Origin: Aurantiacibacter atlanticus
GTDB lineage: Bacteria > Pseudomonadota > Alphaproteobacteria > Sphingomonadales > Sphingomonadaceae
Reading direction: 5' to 3'
Assembly (NCBI RefSeq): GCF_001077815.2
Contig: NZ_CP011310.1
Coordinates: forward strand, 868,001 to 932,000
DNA: 64,000 bases
A program made the position numbers and the translations under genes. This document shows positions 36,356 to 45,077 of this stretch, one piece after another. The first letter of the stretch is position 1. Each line of letters begins with the position of its first letter. The notes beneath the pieces are model-generated. The model worked only from the letters and a program-made list of their open reading frames with translations, made no database searches and was not told the DNA's origin.

Positions 36356-36429
36356 TGCCCTGTCGTCTAATGGTAAGACTACGGACTCTGACTCCGTCAA
36401 TTGAGGTTCGAATCCTCACGGGGCATCCA
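36356..36429 (+). tRNA. tRNA-Gln (anticodon CTG)
   Basis: A 74-nt cloverleaf. The acceptor TGCCCTG pairs with CGGGGCA (one G-T). The D stem is GTC/GAC with loop TAATGGTAA. The anticodon stem ACGGA/TCCGT closes loop CTCTGAC, giving anticodon CTG for CAG (Gln). The T arm is TGAGG-TTCGAAT-CCTCA. The discriminator is T and CCA is encoded. The sequence is isolated between a DUF2147 gene and a convergent sulfotransferase gene; there is no adjacent integrase. Confidence 0.96.
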
Positions 36430-36468
36430 GCTTTTCTCCATGACATAGAGTGCCATCTGCTGCAGCAA

Positions 36469-38526
36469 TCACCAGGCTGTGTTGCTGACGGAAGACGGGT
36501 CAGAGGAATCGTGCGCCCAATAGCCAAACTGCCTGATCCACGGTTCCAGCACGGGAAGGACCGGTGCCAGATGGTGCGCATAGCGTTTCCAACGCCCGCT
36601 TGCCCGCCGGTAAATGGGCTCCGTTACTTGCGAATAGCTGGCCGTTGCGATCAGGCCGCGTGAACGGGCGGTGGCGCTGTGGTCGAGCAGAGTGTCGCTC
36701 CAGTCGATGCCCAGCCAATTGATCAATGGCCGCAATTCCTTCTCCGCATCCTCAACCAGACATTCATATGTGAAAGTGTGGATGTCAGCCGGGAAAAGCG
36801 CGCGCGATTGCCGCCAGTGGCGAAAACACAGATCGTAGAATGCGGCGGCATCCTCCAATCGCAGAAAATTCGACATGGCCGAATTGAGCCGGAAATTGCT
36901 CATGAAACAGCTCAGCACCACATCGCAGGGATGTCGCAGCGCCAGAATGATTTTGGCATTGGGGAACAGGCGGCAGATTAGCGGCAACCGATATAGGAAC
37001 AGGGGTGATTTATCGATCAGCAATTGCCCTGTGGCAAGCGGCTGTATCTTGGCGACTTCTGCGAAATAATGGTCCCGCGCGCGTGCAATTTCTCTGGCAT
37101 CAAGATCAGGCAGAGCTTGCAGGCCGCCCAGTTCCTCTTCGACGGTGTTGAGCGGCGGTTGTTCCTCCATCACAGCCGTTTCAGCATGCCCCATCAGGAT
37201 CGTATCGAGCAAGGTGGTGCCAGACCTTGGAAAGCCCAGAAGGAACACCGGATCGGGCCGGTCATCGTCTATCGCGATCGCAGGGAGAGTGTTGCGCCAT
37301 CGGGGCGTGAGCATTGCCAGTTCCTCAGCCAGTTTTGCACGTAATTCAGAGGCGCGTTCCAGTGGCCGGGTCGGGCTATCCTGCATCATTTCATTGACAT
37401 GGACGAAAGCGGAGAACGCATCATCGGTGCGCCTCAGCCGATCGAGCAAGGTCGCCCGGATATGCGCAGTGCGAACAGGCTCCAGATCTTCAGGAATGTT
37501 ATCGAGCCTTGCCAGCGAGTGCTCAAACTTGCGCGCCCGTCGCAATTCAAGTGCCTCGATAAAGGCCAGCTTGTTGTCGGCTATGCCATTCTGGCGGGCG
37601 AGTTCTATCAGTGGCGTAAACTCATCCTCGCGATTGGTGTGTTCATACTGGATTGCGAGGCCAAGATAGGCATCAAAATCCGTAGGATCGAGGCGGATTG
37701 CCTGCCGATAGGCGGCCTCGGCTTCGTCGGTGCGGCGCAGCACGCCATATTCGATGCCGAGTTTCAACTGGATGTCAGCATCTTGCGGGTCACATTGCGA
37801 GGCCTGCAGCAATGCAGCAAGAGCATCTTCCTGCTTCATCTGCTTCTTGCGGAGAACATACAGCTCATAAGGCAGCCGGGGATCGCCGGGAAAATCGGCA
37901 ATTGCCCGGACAAGCTCATCCTCAGCCTCTTGCAGCAGGTCGAGCGATTGCAAGGCGGCAGCCAGGTTGAGCCTTGCCGGCGCTGCGCCCGGATCAATTT
38001 TGATCGCCCGGCGCAAGGCATCAACCGCGCCTGCATGGTCCCCAAACCCCGCACGCGCATTGCCCAGATTGTTCCAGCATTCAAAATCATCGGGGTGTTT
38101 CTGAATGACCCTTTCATAGGCGCCTGTCGCGGCCCCAAAATCTTCCAGCTTCTGCGCAAGAAATGCGCGATAGCGGGCAATACGCAGGCTGGTATCCGCA
38201 TTCATCAGATCGGCACTTGCCACCTTTAACGCGTCTTCATCGCGTTTCTGGTCCATCAGGAGAGCGATGAGATTGCAGGCGATTGTAATGTCTTGCAGGC
38301 GCAGGGCATGCGCCTTTGCCAGATGCTGCGTAGCTGCCGCCAGATCGCCGCTGCGCGCGCAGACCATGCCCATAAAACCGTGAAGTGCTGCTGTGTCTCC
38401 GGTTCCGCCATCTATCGCAGTCTCGGCAATGGTGCGTGCCTGCGCCATGTCACCGCGTCGCACCGCCGAAATGGCCTGATCGAGCGGGTCGGCCCCACTT
38501 GTCATTCCGCTGCTTTGTCCGGACAT
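36469..38526 (-). CDS. TPR-repeat sulfotransferase
   Basis: A 685-residue cytoplasmic protein. About residues 10-420 are tandem TPR repeats (for example YERVIQKHPDDFECWNNLGNARAGFGDHAGAVDALRRAIKIDPGAAPARLNLAAAL). From about 440 a sulfotransferase domain follows: FLLGFPRSGTTLLDTIL is the 5'-phosphosulfate loop and ILALRHPCDVVLSCFMSNF the 3'-phosphate loop that binds PAPS. The acceptor is unknown. ATG 38526 follows GGGAGAG with good spacing; the longer frame to 38715 would overlap the receptor gene. It sits 73 bp after the TonB-dependent receptor, and such pairs recur in Sphingomonadales and Caulobacter. Confidence 0.88.
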   Translation of the reverse strand: MSGQSSGMTSGADPLDQAISAVRRGDMAQARTIAETAIDGGTGDTAALHGFMGMVCARSGDLAAATQHLAKAHALRLQDITIACNLIALLMDQKRDEDALKVASADLMNADTSLRIARYRAFLAQKLEDFGAATGAYERVIQKHPDDFECWNNLGNARAGFGDHAGAVDALRRAIKIDPGAAPARLNLAAALQSLDLLQEAEDELVRAIADFPGDPRLPYELYVLRKKQMKQEDALAALLQASQCDPQDADIQLKLGIEYGVLRRTDEAEAAYRQAIRLDPTDFDAYLGLAIQYEHTNREDEFTPLIELARQNGIADNKLAFIEALELRRARKFEHSLARLDNIPEDLEPVRTAHIRATLLDRLRRTDDAFSAFVHVNEMMQDSPTRPLERASELRAKLAEELAMLTPRWRNTLPAIAIDDDRPDPVFLLGFPRSGTTLLDTILMGHAETAVMEEQPPLNTVEEELGGLQALPDLDAREIARARDHYFAEVAKIQPLATGQLLIDKSPLFLYRLPLICRLFPNAKIILALRHPCDVVLSCFMSNFRLNSAMSNFLRLEDAAAFYDLCFRHWRQSRALFPADIHTFTYECLVEDAEKELRPLINWLGIDWSDTLLDHSATARSRGLIATASYSQVTEPIYRRASGRWKRYAHHLAPVLPVLEPWIRQFGYWAHDSSDPSSVSNTAW

Positions 38527-38599
38527 ATTCTCTCCCGGTCTGCATGGCGAGGGAGGGCCACCTTCAGGAAGCCCTCCATCAACATTGGCCAATGCGACC

Positions 38600-41500
38600 T
38601 TAGAAGTCGAGCGTGACGCCTGCGAAGATATAACGCCCAAGGGCATCATAGGTCGCAGGGTAGGTGTTACCGTTGCATGGGCCGGTCGGGCACAGATTCG
38701 GCGTGGCGCCGCCACCCGATGTTACCAGCGGCGGTTCCTTGTCGAACAGATTATTGATGCCGAGGCGGAAGATGTAGGAATCGCGGAAGCTGTATGACAG
38801 CGACGCATCGATATAGTTGAAAGACCCAATGCGCACGCCCGGCCCGGCATGGTCGGTGAGCCCATTGGGGTTCAGCGCGTCGAAGGACGAAATCGTTTCC
38901 GCCTTGACCTTACCGACATATCGCCATTGGGCCGAAACGCCGATGCCATTGTCCATATTGAGTGTCACGCGGGCCCTGTGGCGCCACTGCGGGAGCGGCG
39001 CACCAGCATCCGATGTGCCGCCAACGCTGCATGTCGGACCATACAGACCTGCACAATCATATGAGACGGGGCTGCCATCGGCATTCGTCAGGCCGTTCTC
39101 GACTTCGTAGGAATCGAGGTAGGTGCCATTCATCGCGAAGGACAGATTGCCAACATTCAGCGGATAACTGTAATTGGCAGCCACTTCGATCCCCGATGTC
39201 TGAAGGCGCCCGACATTGTTGGGGAGGTCTTCGGTAAAGCCATTGGGCGTAAGCCAGAGCGAACCGGCAGCATCGCGATTGACCAGAGCACAGGAATCCG
39301 GCGTGAAGCTGGCTGAGGCGTTGGTAACGCAATTATTCAGAATGGCATCCACACCGAAGCTGCGGATCGCATCGGTAACTTCGATGTTGAAATAGTCGAT
39401 CGTCACCGCCAGTCGCGGAACGAAACTGGGCTGAAGGACAACGCCGGCAGTCCATGTCTTGGCGGTTTCGGGCTGCAGATCGGGATTGCCGCCCAGCAGG
39501 CCATTATATTGCCCCGCCGGATTTGGCGTCACACCCTGACCAATGACAAGGCCCTGCGCGAGACAGCCATAATCCGTGGCCGAGACAGTTATGCCTGCGC
39601 AGGGATCGTTCGATCCGCTGAGACCAACCGCAGAAGTCCGGAACAATTCCTGGATATTGGGCGCCCGAACAGCCTGATTATACATTGCGCGAAGCCGTAT
39701 ATCGCTGATCGGGGCCAGTTCCGCACCGATCTTGAACGTATCGGTGTTATACGTGCGGCTCGCGCTCGTTTCATAATGCGAGCGGCGGTAACCAGCGCTG
39801 ATTTCAAACGAATCGACGAACCCGTCTTGCACGATGGGTATCTGAGTCTCTGCAAAGAACTCCCAGACGTCGAAGCTGCCCGAAAGTGGCAAGGTCGCGC
39901 CGCCCTGTCCCGTCAGATCTCCCGTTGCAAAGGCGTTGTCGACTTCGAGTTCCAGCGTTTCCTTACGCCATTCCCCGCCAATGTTGACCCGGACGCCATC
40001 AGCTGCCCACGGCGTGGCCATGCCGTAATCAGTGAGATCGCCGGTAAAGGAGATGTTGGCCACTTGCTCGGTCGTTTCGCCCGATTGGAAACCTGACACA
40101 GTAAGATAATCGACCGCCGCCTGGCTTGCCCCGCCTTCACCTGCGAAGAGATCGTAGGGCACGCAATTGGTGTTGCCTGCAGTTATCAGCGACCGGCACA
40201 CGATCTGACCTTGTGTGGCGCTGCCCGGGCGATTGTCTATTACTGCATCAAGCGCATTCACCAGGCGGGCGATTGAAAACTCGTTCGAATAGACCTGCGA
40301 ATAATCCACCTTCCCATATTGGTAATAGGCATCATAGCTCCACACGTCGGAGAGACCGCCCTGTGTTCCAATGACGCCGCGGAAGGTCGTATGGCCCAGA
40401 TTGGCGCGGCGTGGACCGCCTTCCAGATTGCGCCGGAGCGTCAGTGCATAACCTTGGTTATATGTCCCTCCCTGACCGTCTGCAAAATCTATCGGCGGGG
40501 CAGTCGGATCCGGGTTGAAGGGCGCGGTGGTGGCAGCGGGGAAGGTCCCGACAAAGCCGCTGATCAGATTGTCGTCATCGCAAATCACCGCAAGCTGGGC
40601 TGCAGACATGAGCGGGTTGTCGCAATTCATCGTGAGAGTGTTGCCGAAATTGCCCGATGGGGCGATCTGCGCCACCGTCTTATTGTCCATGAATTGGAAT
40701 TCCATATAGGGCCGAAACATCTCATCGACCTCGTAATTGACGAAGGCACCGGCAGTGAAACGCTCGTCAGGGCGCTGGTAATGATTGAATGGTGCAAAGT
40801 TGAACACGCCCAGACCATTCACGAAACCGCCATTGGGCGCGAAGGTGTAAAAGGTAGACGTCCCCGCTGTAACATCGGTATCGAACACCAGCACATTGCC
40901 GTTCGGCGTGGTTGCCGAACCACCGCAATTATTGCCGCCGCCGCCCACGTTCTGGATGACGCACGCGCTATAATCCCGCTCTATCTGGGTGACGGGTTCG
41001 ATCTTGCGATAGCCGCCGTAGATCATGAAATGGCCGCGATCATCGGCAAAGCCCGAACCAAAGGCTACCGTTGCATCAAAGGTGTCGCCATCCGTCGTGC
41101 TGCCGTCGGGGAAGGGGAAGCCGCGCGCATCCAGAAGCGGCCGGATGAAGTTGTTATTATTGTCATGCTGGTAGATCCCATATTGCGCATCGATCCTGAA
41201 TCCTTCGAATTCATCGTCGATGATGAAGTTGACAACGCCAGCAACGGCATCCGCGCCATAAACTGACGAAGCACCGCCAGTCAGCACCTCGACACGCTTC
41301 AGCATGGCGGCAGGTATGATATTGATATCTGCTGCAGAGCCACTGGCCGGTGAAGGATCGCCGGGCACGATGCGCCGTCCATTGACCAGCGCGAGCGTGC
41401 GATTGGAGCCAAGGCCACGCAGATCCACTGTCGCGGTGCCATCCGCACCATTGGCGAGCGATGAAGCCTGGCTTGCCGCAACCGAGGGCAGGGAATTCAG

Positions 41501-41749
41501 GATATCCTCGACGCGGGTCACGCCCTGTAACTTGATATCTTCACTGCCAACCACGGTAACTGGCGATGGCGATTCAACGCCTTCCCGCGCGAGACGCGAA
41601 CCGGTGACCACGATCGTGGATTGCGTTTCTGCCGGTTCGACCTGCGTTTCCACCGTGACGTTATCCTGCGCGAATGCGCAGGGGGCCAATGCAAGCGACG
41701 CAGCAAGTGCTGTCGATGCGTGGAGTTTTCGGATGTTTTTCGCTTTCAT
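38600..41749 (-). CDS. TonB-dependent outer-membrane receptor
   Basis: A 1049-residue outer-membrane transporter. A signal peptide (MKAKNIRKLHASTALAASLALAPCAFAQ) is followed by a TonB box-like segment (STIVVTGSRLAREG), the plug domain (PSPVTVVGSEDIKLQGVTRVEDILNSLPSV ... VDLRGLGSNRTLALVNGRRIVPGD ... VEVLTGGASSVYGADAVAGVVNFI), and a long beta-barrel. The C-terminal residue is Phe (IFAGVTLDF), the signal for barrel assembly. No FecR-like or sigma gene is adjacent. The substrate is unknown; this subgroup often takes up oligosaccharides, peptides or siderophores. ATG 41749 has GAGGAA upstream. Confidence 0.95.
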   Translation of the reverse strand: MKAKNIRKLHASTALAASLALAPCAFAQDNVTVETQVEPAETQSTIVVTGSRLAREGVESPSPVTVVGSEDIKLQGVTRVEDILNSLPSVAASQASSLANGADGTATVDLRGLGSNRTLALVNGRRIVPGDPSPASGSAADINIIPAAMLKRVEVLTGGASSVYGADAVAGVVNFIIDDEFEGFRIDAQYGIYQHDNNNNFIRPLLDARGFPFPDGSTTDGDTFDATVAFGSGFADDRGHFMIYGGYRKIEPVTQIERDYSACVIQNVGGGGNNCGGSATTPNGNVLVFDTDVTAGTSTFYTFAPNGGFVNGLGVFNFAPFNHYQRPDERFTAGAFVNYEVDEMFRPYMEFQFMDNKTVAQIAPSGNFGNTLTMNCDNPLMSAAQLAVICDDDNLISGFVGTFPAATTAPFNPDPTAPPIDFADGQGGTYNQGYALTLRRNLEGGPRRANLGHTTFRGVIGTQGGLSDVWSYDAYYQYGKVDYSQVYSNEFSIARLVNALDAVIDNRPGSATQGQIVCRSLITAGNTNCVPYDLFAGEGGASQAAVDYLTVSGFQSGETTEQVANISFTGDLTDYGMATPWAADGVRVNIGGEWRKETLELEVDNAFATGDLTGQGGATLPLSGSFDVWEFFAETQIPIVQDGFVDSFEISAGYRRSHYETSASRTYNTDTFKIGAELAPISDIRLRAMYNQAVRAPNIQELFRTSAVGLSGSNDPCAGITVSATDYGCLAQGLVIGQGVTPNPAGQYNGLLGGNPDLQPETAKTWTAGVVLQPSFVPRLAVTIDYFNIEVTDAIRSFGVDAILNNCVTNASASFTPDSCALVNRDAAGSLWLTPNGFTEDLPNNVGRLQTSGIEVAANYSYPLNVGNLSFAMNGTYLDSYEVENGLTNADGSPVSYDCAGLYGPTCSVGGTSDAGAPLPQWRHRARVTLNMDNGIGVSAQWRYVGKVKAETISSFDALNPNGLTDHAGPGVRIGSFNYIDASLSYSFRDSYIFRLGINNLFDKEPPLVTSGGGATPNLCPTGPCNGNTYPATYDALGRYIFAGVTLDF

Positions 41750-42305
41750 GGGTTCCTCACTTCCAGGCCGTGCCTGATCCATGAGAACAGGACGCCAATC
41801 AGGCCAAACCCGAAGGTCGGCCACGGTTAGTCAGTCCCTGCGCAAGCCGAAACATGCGCTGCCGAATAAATAGGCTTCTGTTTCGCCATATGTAAAGGTG
41901 GTGGGGGTACCAGCAAGCCTAATTCCGATAAGTGTAACTTACCGGCAACAGAAAGTGCTGTAAGTATACATGATATCGCGTCATAATTTGGTGGAGCATC
42001 GCAAATTGCTCTGCCGGGTCTTGGACATTCTTGCATGAGCGAATTCTTTAAAAAACCGCTATTTGGACTTTGACGATAACATCCGGGATTATGCCGCTTG
42101 AACAGGCACAATTTGCGAGAAACGGGCTACATCGGTTCCTATCGTGCCCCGCGCCAGTCTGGTGTCAATTGCCGATTTCTCTGAAGTCATGGAAACCCAT
42201 CAGGCGAGCCAACACCGCGCTTCTTCATGCGCAATAAATACATTCGACACATGCCCCTTGCACCGCGCTGCCAAGCCCGTAGGGCAGGGGGAACAGATCA
42301 GGGAG
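41750..42305. other. Intergenic region between receptor and LOG genes
   Basis: About 555 bp separating divergent genes, locally AT-richer than its surroundings. No convincing gene was found: the minus-strand open frame 41827-42111 has poor composition and no ribosome site. A possible plus-strand promoter is TTGGAC (42063-42068), an 18-base spacer, GATTAT (42087-42092). Promoter and regulator sites for the receptor should lie near 41830-41990, but I could not define an operator. Confidence 0.5.
42063..42092 (+). promoter_or_regulatory. Possible promoter of the LOG-purU operon
   Basis: TTGGAC and GATTAT with an 18-base spacer match a sigma-70-type promoter loosely. The leader to the coding start would be about 210 nt, which is long. 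Pattern only. Confidence 0.3.
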
Positions 42306-43220
42306 ATGTATGTGAGCGTGAACGACGATGCGGAAAATGCGGCAGCCAAGGACGATTGCGAGCTGAGCGATTCACGTTTCTATCATGCGGATAGCGAAGC
42401 CAAATTCGCCGAGTCTGCCCCGCAGGATACCCCGCAGACCCGCCATCCGGCCTATCGGCTTGCATTCCAGGACCGTGATTTCCTGGTGCGCGAGGAGTTG
42501 CGACCGATCCGCTTTCAGCTTGAATTGCTGAAGCCTGAAATGCTGCTGGAGGAAGCAGGCGTGGGCTCCACGCTGGTGATGTATGGGTCTGCCCGCATCC
42601 CGCCGCCCGAAGCGACCGCACTAGCGCTGGAACAGGCCGAGCAACTGCCAGAGGAAGAGGCGTTGGTGGTGCGCAATCTTGCCGCCAAGGCCAAATATTA
42701 CGATGAGGCATTCAAGCTCGGCAAACTGGTGGGTGAAAAGGCTATCATCGAAGGCGGCAAGCGCCAGTTCGTCGTGTGCTCGGGCGGTGGCCCGTCGATC
42801 ATGGAAGCAGCCAATAAGGGCGCCAGCGAAGCGGGTGCCGAAAGCATTGGTCTTAATATCGTGCTGCCGCATGAACAGGCGCCCAATCCCTATGTGACGC
42901 CCTATCTGAGCTTCCAGTTCCACTATTTTGCTCTGCGCAAGATGCACTTCCTGTTGCGGGCCCGCGCGGTGGCGGTGTTCCCCGGAGGGTTTGGCACTTT
43001 CGATGAATTCTTCGAACTGATGACGTTGATCCAGACAGGCAAGATGAAACCCATCCCGATCCTGTTGTTCGGCAAGCATTTCTGGAACCGCGTGATTAAT
43101 TTCGAAGCGCTGGCAGAAGAAGGCACGATCAGCCGCAAGGATCTTGATCTCATTACATGGTGCGAAACCGCTGACGAGGCGTGGAGCGCCATCGCCGATT
43201 TCTACGACCTCGACAGGTAA
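42306..43220 (+). CDS. LOG-family (TIGR00730) nucleotide 5'-monophosphate nucleosidase-like protein
   Basis: A 304-residue Rossmann-fold protein of the LOG/lysine-decarboxylase-like family, expected to hydrolyse (cytokinin-type) nucleoside 5'-monophosphates. An N-terminal extension of about 90 residues precedes VMYGSARIPPPEA. FVVCSGGGPSIMEAANKGASEAG is the phosphate-binding part, and VAVFPGGFGTFDEFFELMTLIQTGK carries the PGGxGTxxE active-site motif. Start is uncertain: ATG 42306, or GTG 42312, which has GGGAG six bases upstream. It lies 3 bp before purU, so the two form an operon. Confidence 0.9.
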   Translation: MYVSVNDDAENAAAKDDCELSDSRFYHADSEAKFAESAPQDTPQTRHPAYRLAFQDRDFLVREELRPIRFQLELLKPEMLLEEAGVGSTLVMYGSARIPPPEATALALEQAEQLPEEEALVVRNLAAKAKYYDEAFKLGKLVGEKAIIEGGKRQFVVCSGGGPSIMEAANKGASEAGAESIGLNIVLPHEQAPNPYVTPYLSFQFHYFALRKMHFLLRARAVAVFPGGFGTFDEFFELMTLIQTGKMKPIPILLFGKHFWNRVINFEALAEEGTISRKDLDLITWCETADEAWSAIADFYDLDR

Positions 43221-43223
43221 AAT

Positions 43224-44093
43224 ATGTCCGACATCTCGCCCGTTTTTATCCTCACATTATCGTGCGAGGATCGGGTTGGCATCGTGGCCGCCGTTACCGG
43301 CCACCTTGCCAGGCTGGGTGGTTTCATCCTCGACAGCCAGCAATATGCCGATCTGGATGCGGGCCGCTTTTTCCTGCGGGTGGAGTTCAGGCCGACGGGC
43401 AGCGCGTTTCCTGAGACGCTGGAAGAACTCCGCGCCGGTTTTGCGCCAATCGTGCAGCGTTTCGAGATGGAATGGGAGCTTTTGCCCTCTGCGCATAAGC
43501 CAAGGCTTCTCATCGCTGTTTCAAAGGGAAGCCACTGCCTCAATGACCTGTTGCATCGCTGGCAGACAGGCAATCTCCCGATAGAAATAGCGGGTATCGT
43601 TTCAAATCATGATGATTTGCGCAGATTGACTGAATGGCACGGTCTTCCCTTCCATCACCTGCCCGTCACCACAGAAACGCGCGCCGCGCAGGAGGATGCG
43701 CTGCTTTCAATTTTTAAGGCGGGCGAATGCGATTACCTTGTGCTGGCGCGCTACATGCAGGTTCTCACACCTGGTCTGGTTGAGAAGCTGGCGGGAAAAT
43801 GTATCAATATTCACCACAGTTTCCTGCCCAGCTTCAAAGGTGCGCGCCCCTATTTGCGGGCGCATGAGCGCGGCGTGAAACTGATTGGCGCGACGGCCCA
43901 TTTCGTGACCAGCGACCTGGATGAAGGACCGATCATCGAGCAGGATGTGGACCGGGTGGATCACCGTGCGACAGAGCAGGAGCTGGTTCGGATCGGTCGC
44001 GATATTGAAGCGCGTGTGCTGGCCCGCGCCGTGCGCTGGACGGCAGAGCGGCGGGTGTTCCTCAATGGTTCTCGGACAATCGTCTTTCGCTGA
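43224..44093 (+). CDS. purU: Formyltetrahydrofolate deformylase PurU
   Basis: Hydrolyses 10-formyl-THF to formate and THF, balancing one-carbon pools. The 289-residue protein has an N-terminal ACT domain (FILTLSCEDRVGIVAAVTGHLARLGGFILDSQQY). The formyltransferase-like domain has ARYMQVLTPGLVEKLAGKCINIHHSFLPSFKGARPY and LIGATAHFVTSDLDEGPIIEQD, holding the catalytic Asn, His and Asp. ATG 43224 is 3 bp after the LOG stop. It ends 10 bp from the convergent thiD. Confidence 0.95.
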   Translation: MSDISPVFILTLSCEDRVGIVAAVTGHLARLGGFILDSQQYADLDAGRFFLRVEFRPTGSAFPETLEELRAGFAPIVQRFEMEWELLPSAHKPRLLIAVSKGSHCLNDLLHRWQTGNLPIEIAGIVSNHDDLRRLTEWHGLPFHHLPVTTETRAAQEDALLSIFKAGECDYLVLARYMQVLTPGLVEKLAGKCINIHHSFLPSFKGARPYLRAHERGVKLIGATAHFVTSDLDEGPIIEQDVDRVDHRATEQELVRIGRDIEARVLARAVRWTAERRVFLNGSRTIVFR

Positions 44094-44103
44094 TCCGGCG
44101 TGG

Positions 44104-44856
44104 CTATCGCACGGCCTGATGCCCCAATGGCCCGTTGCCAAATCCAAGGCCAGGGGCAGACATTAATGCCGCGCGCACGAATTGGCGGCTTTTTGCAACA
44201 GCGTCTTCCAGCGTTAGGCCGCGCGCCAGATGGGTGGCGATGGCACTGGAAAGGGTGCAGCCGGTGCCATGGGTGTGCTTTGTGACGATACGCGCTTCGC
44301 TCCACACCCTATCTTCCCTGCTGGGGCGCACCAGCCGGTCTTCCACCATCGGCCCATCGGCGTCACCACCCTTGGCGAGATAGGCGATGCTCCGCTCGGC
44401 CATCTTACCTGCCCCGCCGAGAGCTTCCAGTTCAGGAACATTGGGTGTGGTCAGCGTGGCAAGGTCCATCAGCCATTCGAACACTTCGATAGTTGCTGCA
44501 TCGGCCAGCACAGAGCCGCTGGTGGCGATCATCACCGGATCGAACACGATTGGGCAGGGCAGGTCTTCCAACCGATCAGCCACCACCTCGGCGATATCGG
44601 CGCTGCCGAGCATACCGATCTTGACTGCATCGACACCGATATCCTCCATGCAGGCATCCATTTGCGCCGCGATCAGATCAGGCGATAATGCCTCTACCGC
44701 GCGTACGCCGCGGGTGTTCTGCGCGGTAATGGCGGTGATGGCTGTCATGGCATAGCCGCCAAGCATGGTGATGGTCTTGATATCGGCCTGTATGCCCGCG
44801 CCGCCCGAACTATCCGACCCGGCAATGGCAAGGATGCGGGGCGGGCGGGCGCTCAT
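44104..44856 (-). CDS. thiD: Hydroxymethylpyrimidine/phosphomethylpyrimidine kinase ThiD
   Basis: Phosphorylates HMP and HMP-P for thiamine pyrophosphate synthesis. At 250 residues it has the family length. Motifs are ILAIAGSDSSGGAGIQADIKT at the substrate site, DPVMIATSGS in the middle and HTHGTGCTLSSAIATHLARG at the ATP/anion-hole end. ATG 44856 overlaps the stop of the DUF1272 gene (ATGA), making it the third gene of glmM-DUF1272-thiD. No TPP riboswitch was seen before the operon. Confidence 0.95.
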   Translation of the reverse strand: MSARPPRILAIAGSDSSGGAGIQADIKTITMLGGYAMTAITAITAQNTRGVRAVEALSPDLIAAQMDACMEDIGVDAVKIGMLGSADIAEVVADRLEDLPCPIVFDPVMIATSGSVLADAATIEVFEWLMDLATLTTPNVPELEALGGAGKMAERSIAYLAKGGDADGPMVEDRLVRPSREDRVWSEARIVTKHTHGTGCTLSSAIATHLARGLTLEDAVAKSRQFVRAALMSAPGLGFGNGPLGHQAVR

Positions 44857-45077
44857 CCTGCAAACCGGCGCGTTTGGCTGGCGGGATGTTTGACAAGAGA
44901 GGCCAGGCTGCGTGTGGGCCGATCCATCAGTTCACCGCCGCAATTGGAGCAGATATCATCCAGCGCAGCAGAACAGGTCGCGCAGAATGTGCATTCAAAG
45001 CTGCAAAAGAGTGCGCCGGGCGATTGTGCCGGAAGGTCCGTTCCACACCGCTGACAATCAGGGCGCATTTCCAGCAT
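44853..45077 (-). CDS. DUF1272 zinc-ribbon-like small protein
   Basis: A 74-residue protein with eight cysteines in CxxC-like pairs: MRPDCQRCGTDLPA, GALFCSFECTFCATCSAALDDICSNCGGEL. This is the DUF1272 layout (M.P.CE.C...L.....A.ICSFECTFC..C......CPNCGGEL) and suggests two structural zinc sites. The tail is basic and variable. It overlaps both neighbours by a few bases (glmM upstream, thiD downstream). Its function is unknown. Confidence 0.92.
   Translation of the reverse strand: MLEMRPDCQRCGTDLPAQSPGALFCSFECTFCATCSAALDDICSNCGGELMDRPTRSLASLVKHPASQTRRFAG

Noticed and set aside
36356..36429. The tRNA-Gln gene as a possible integration site
   Set aside because: No integrase, direct repeat of the tRNA 3' end or foreign-looking segment is next to it.
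41827..42111. Minus-strand open frame of 94 codons between the receptor and LOG genes
   Set aside because: No ribosome site, poor composition, and located where the receptor promoter should be.
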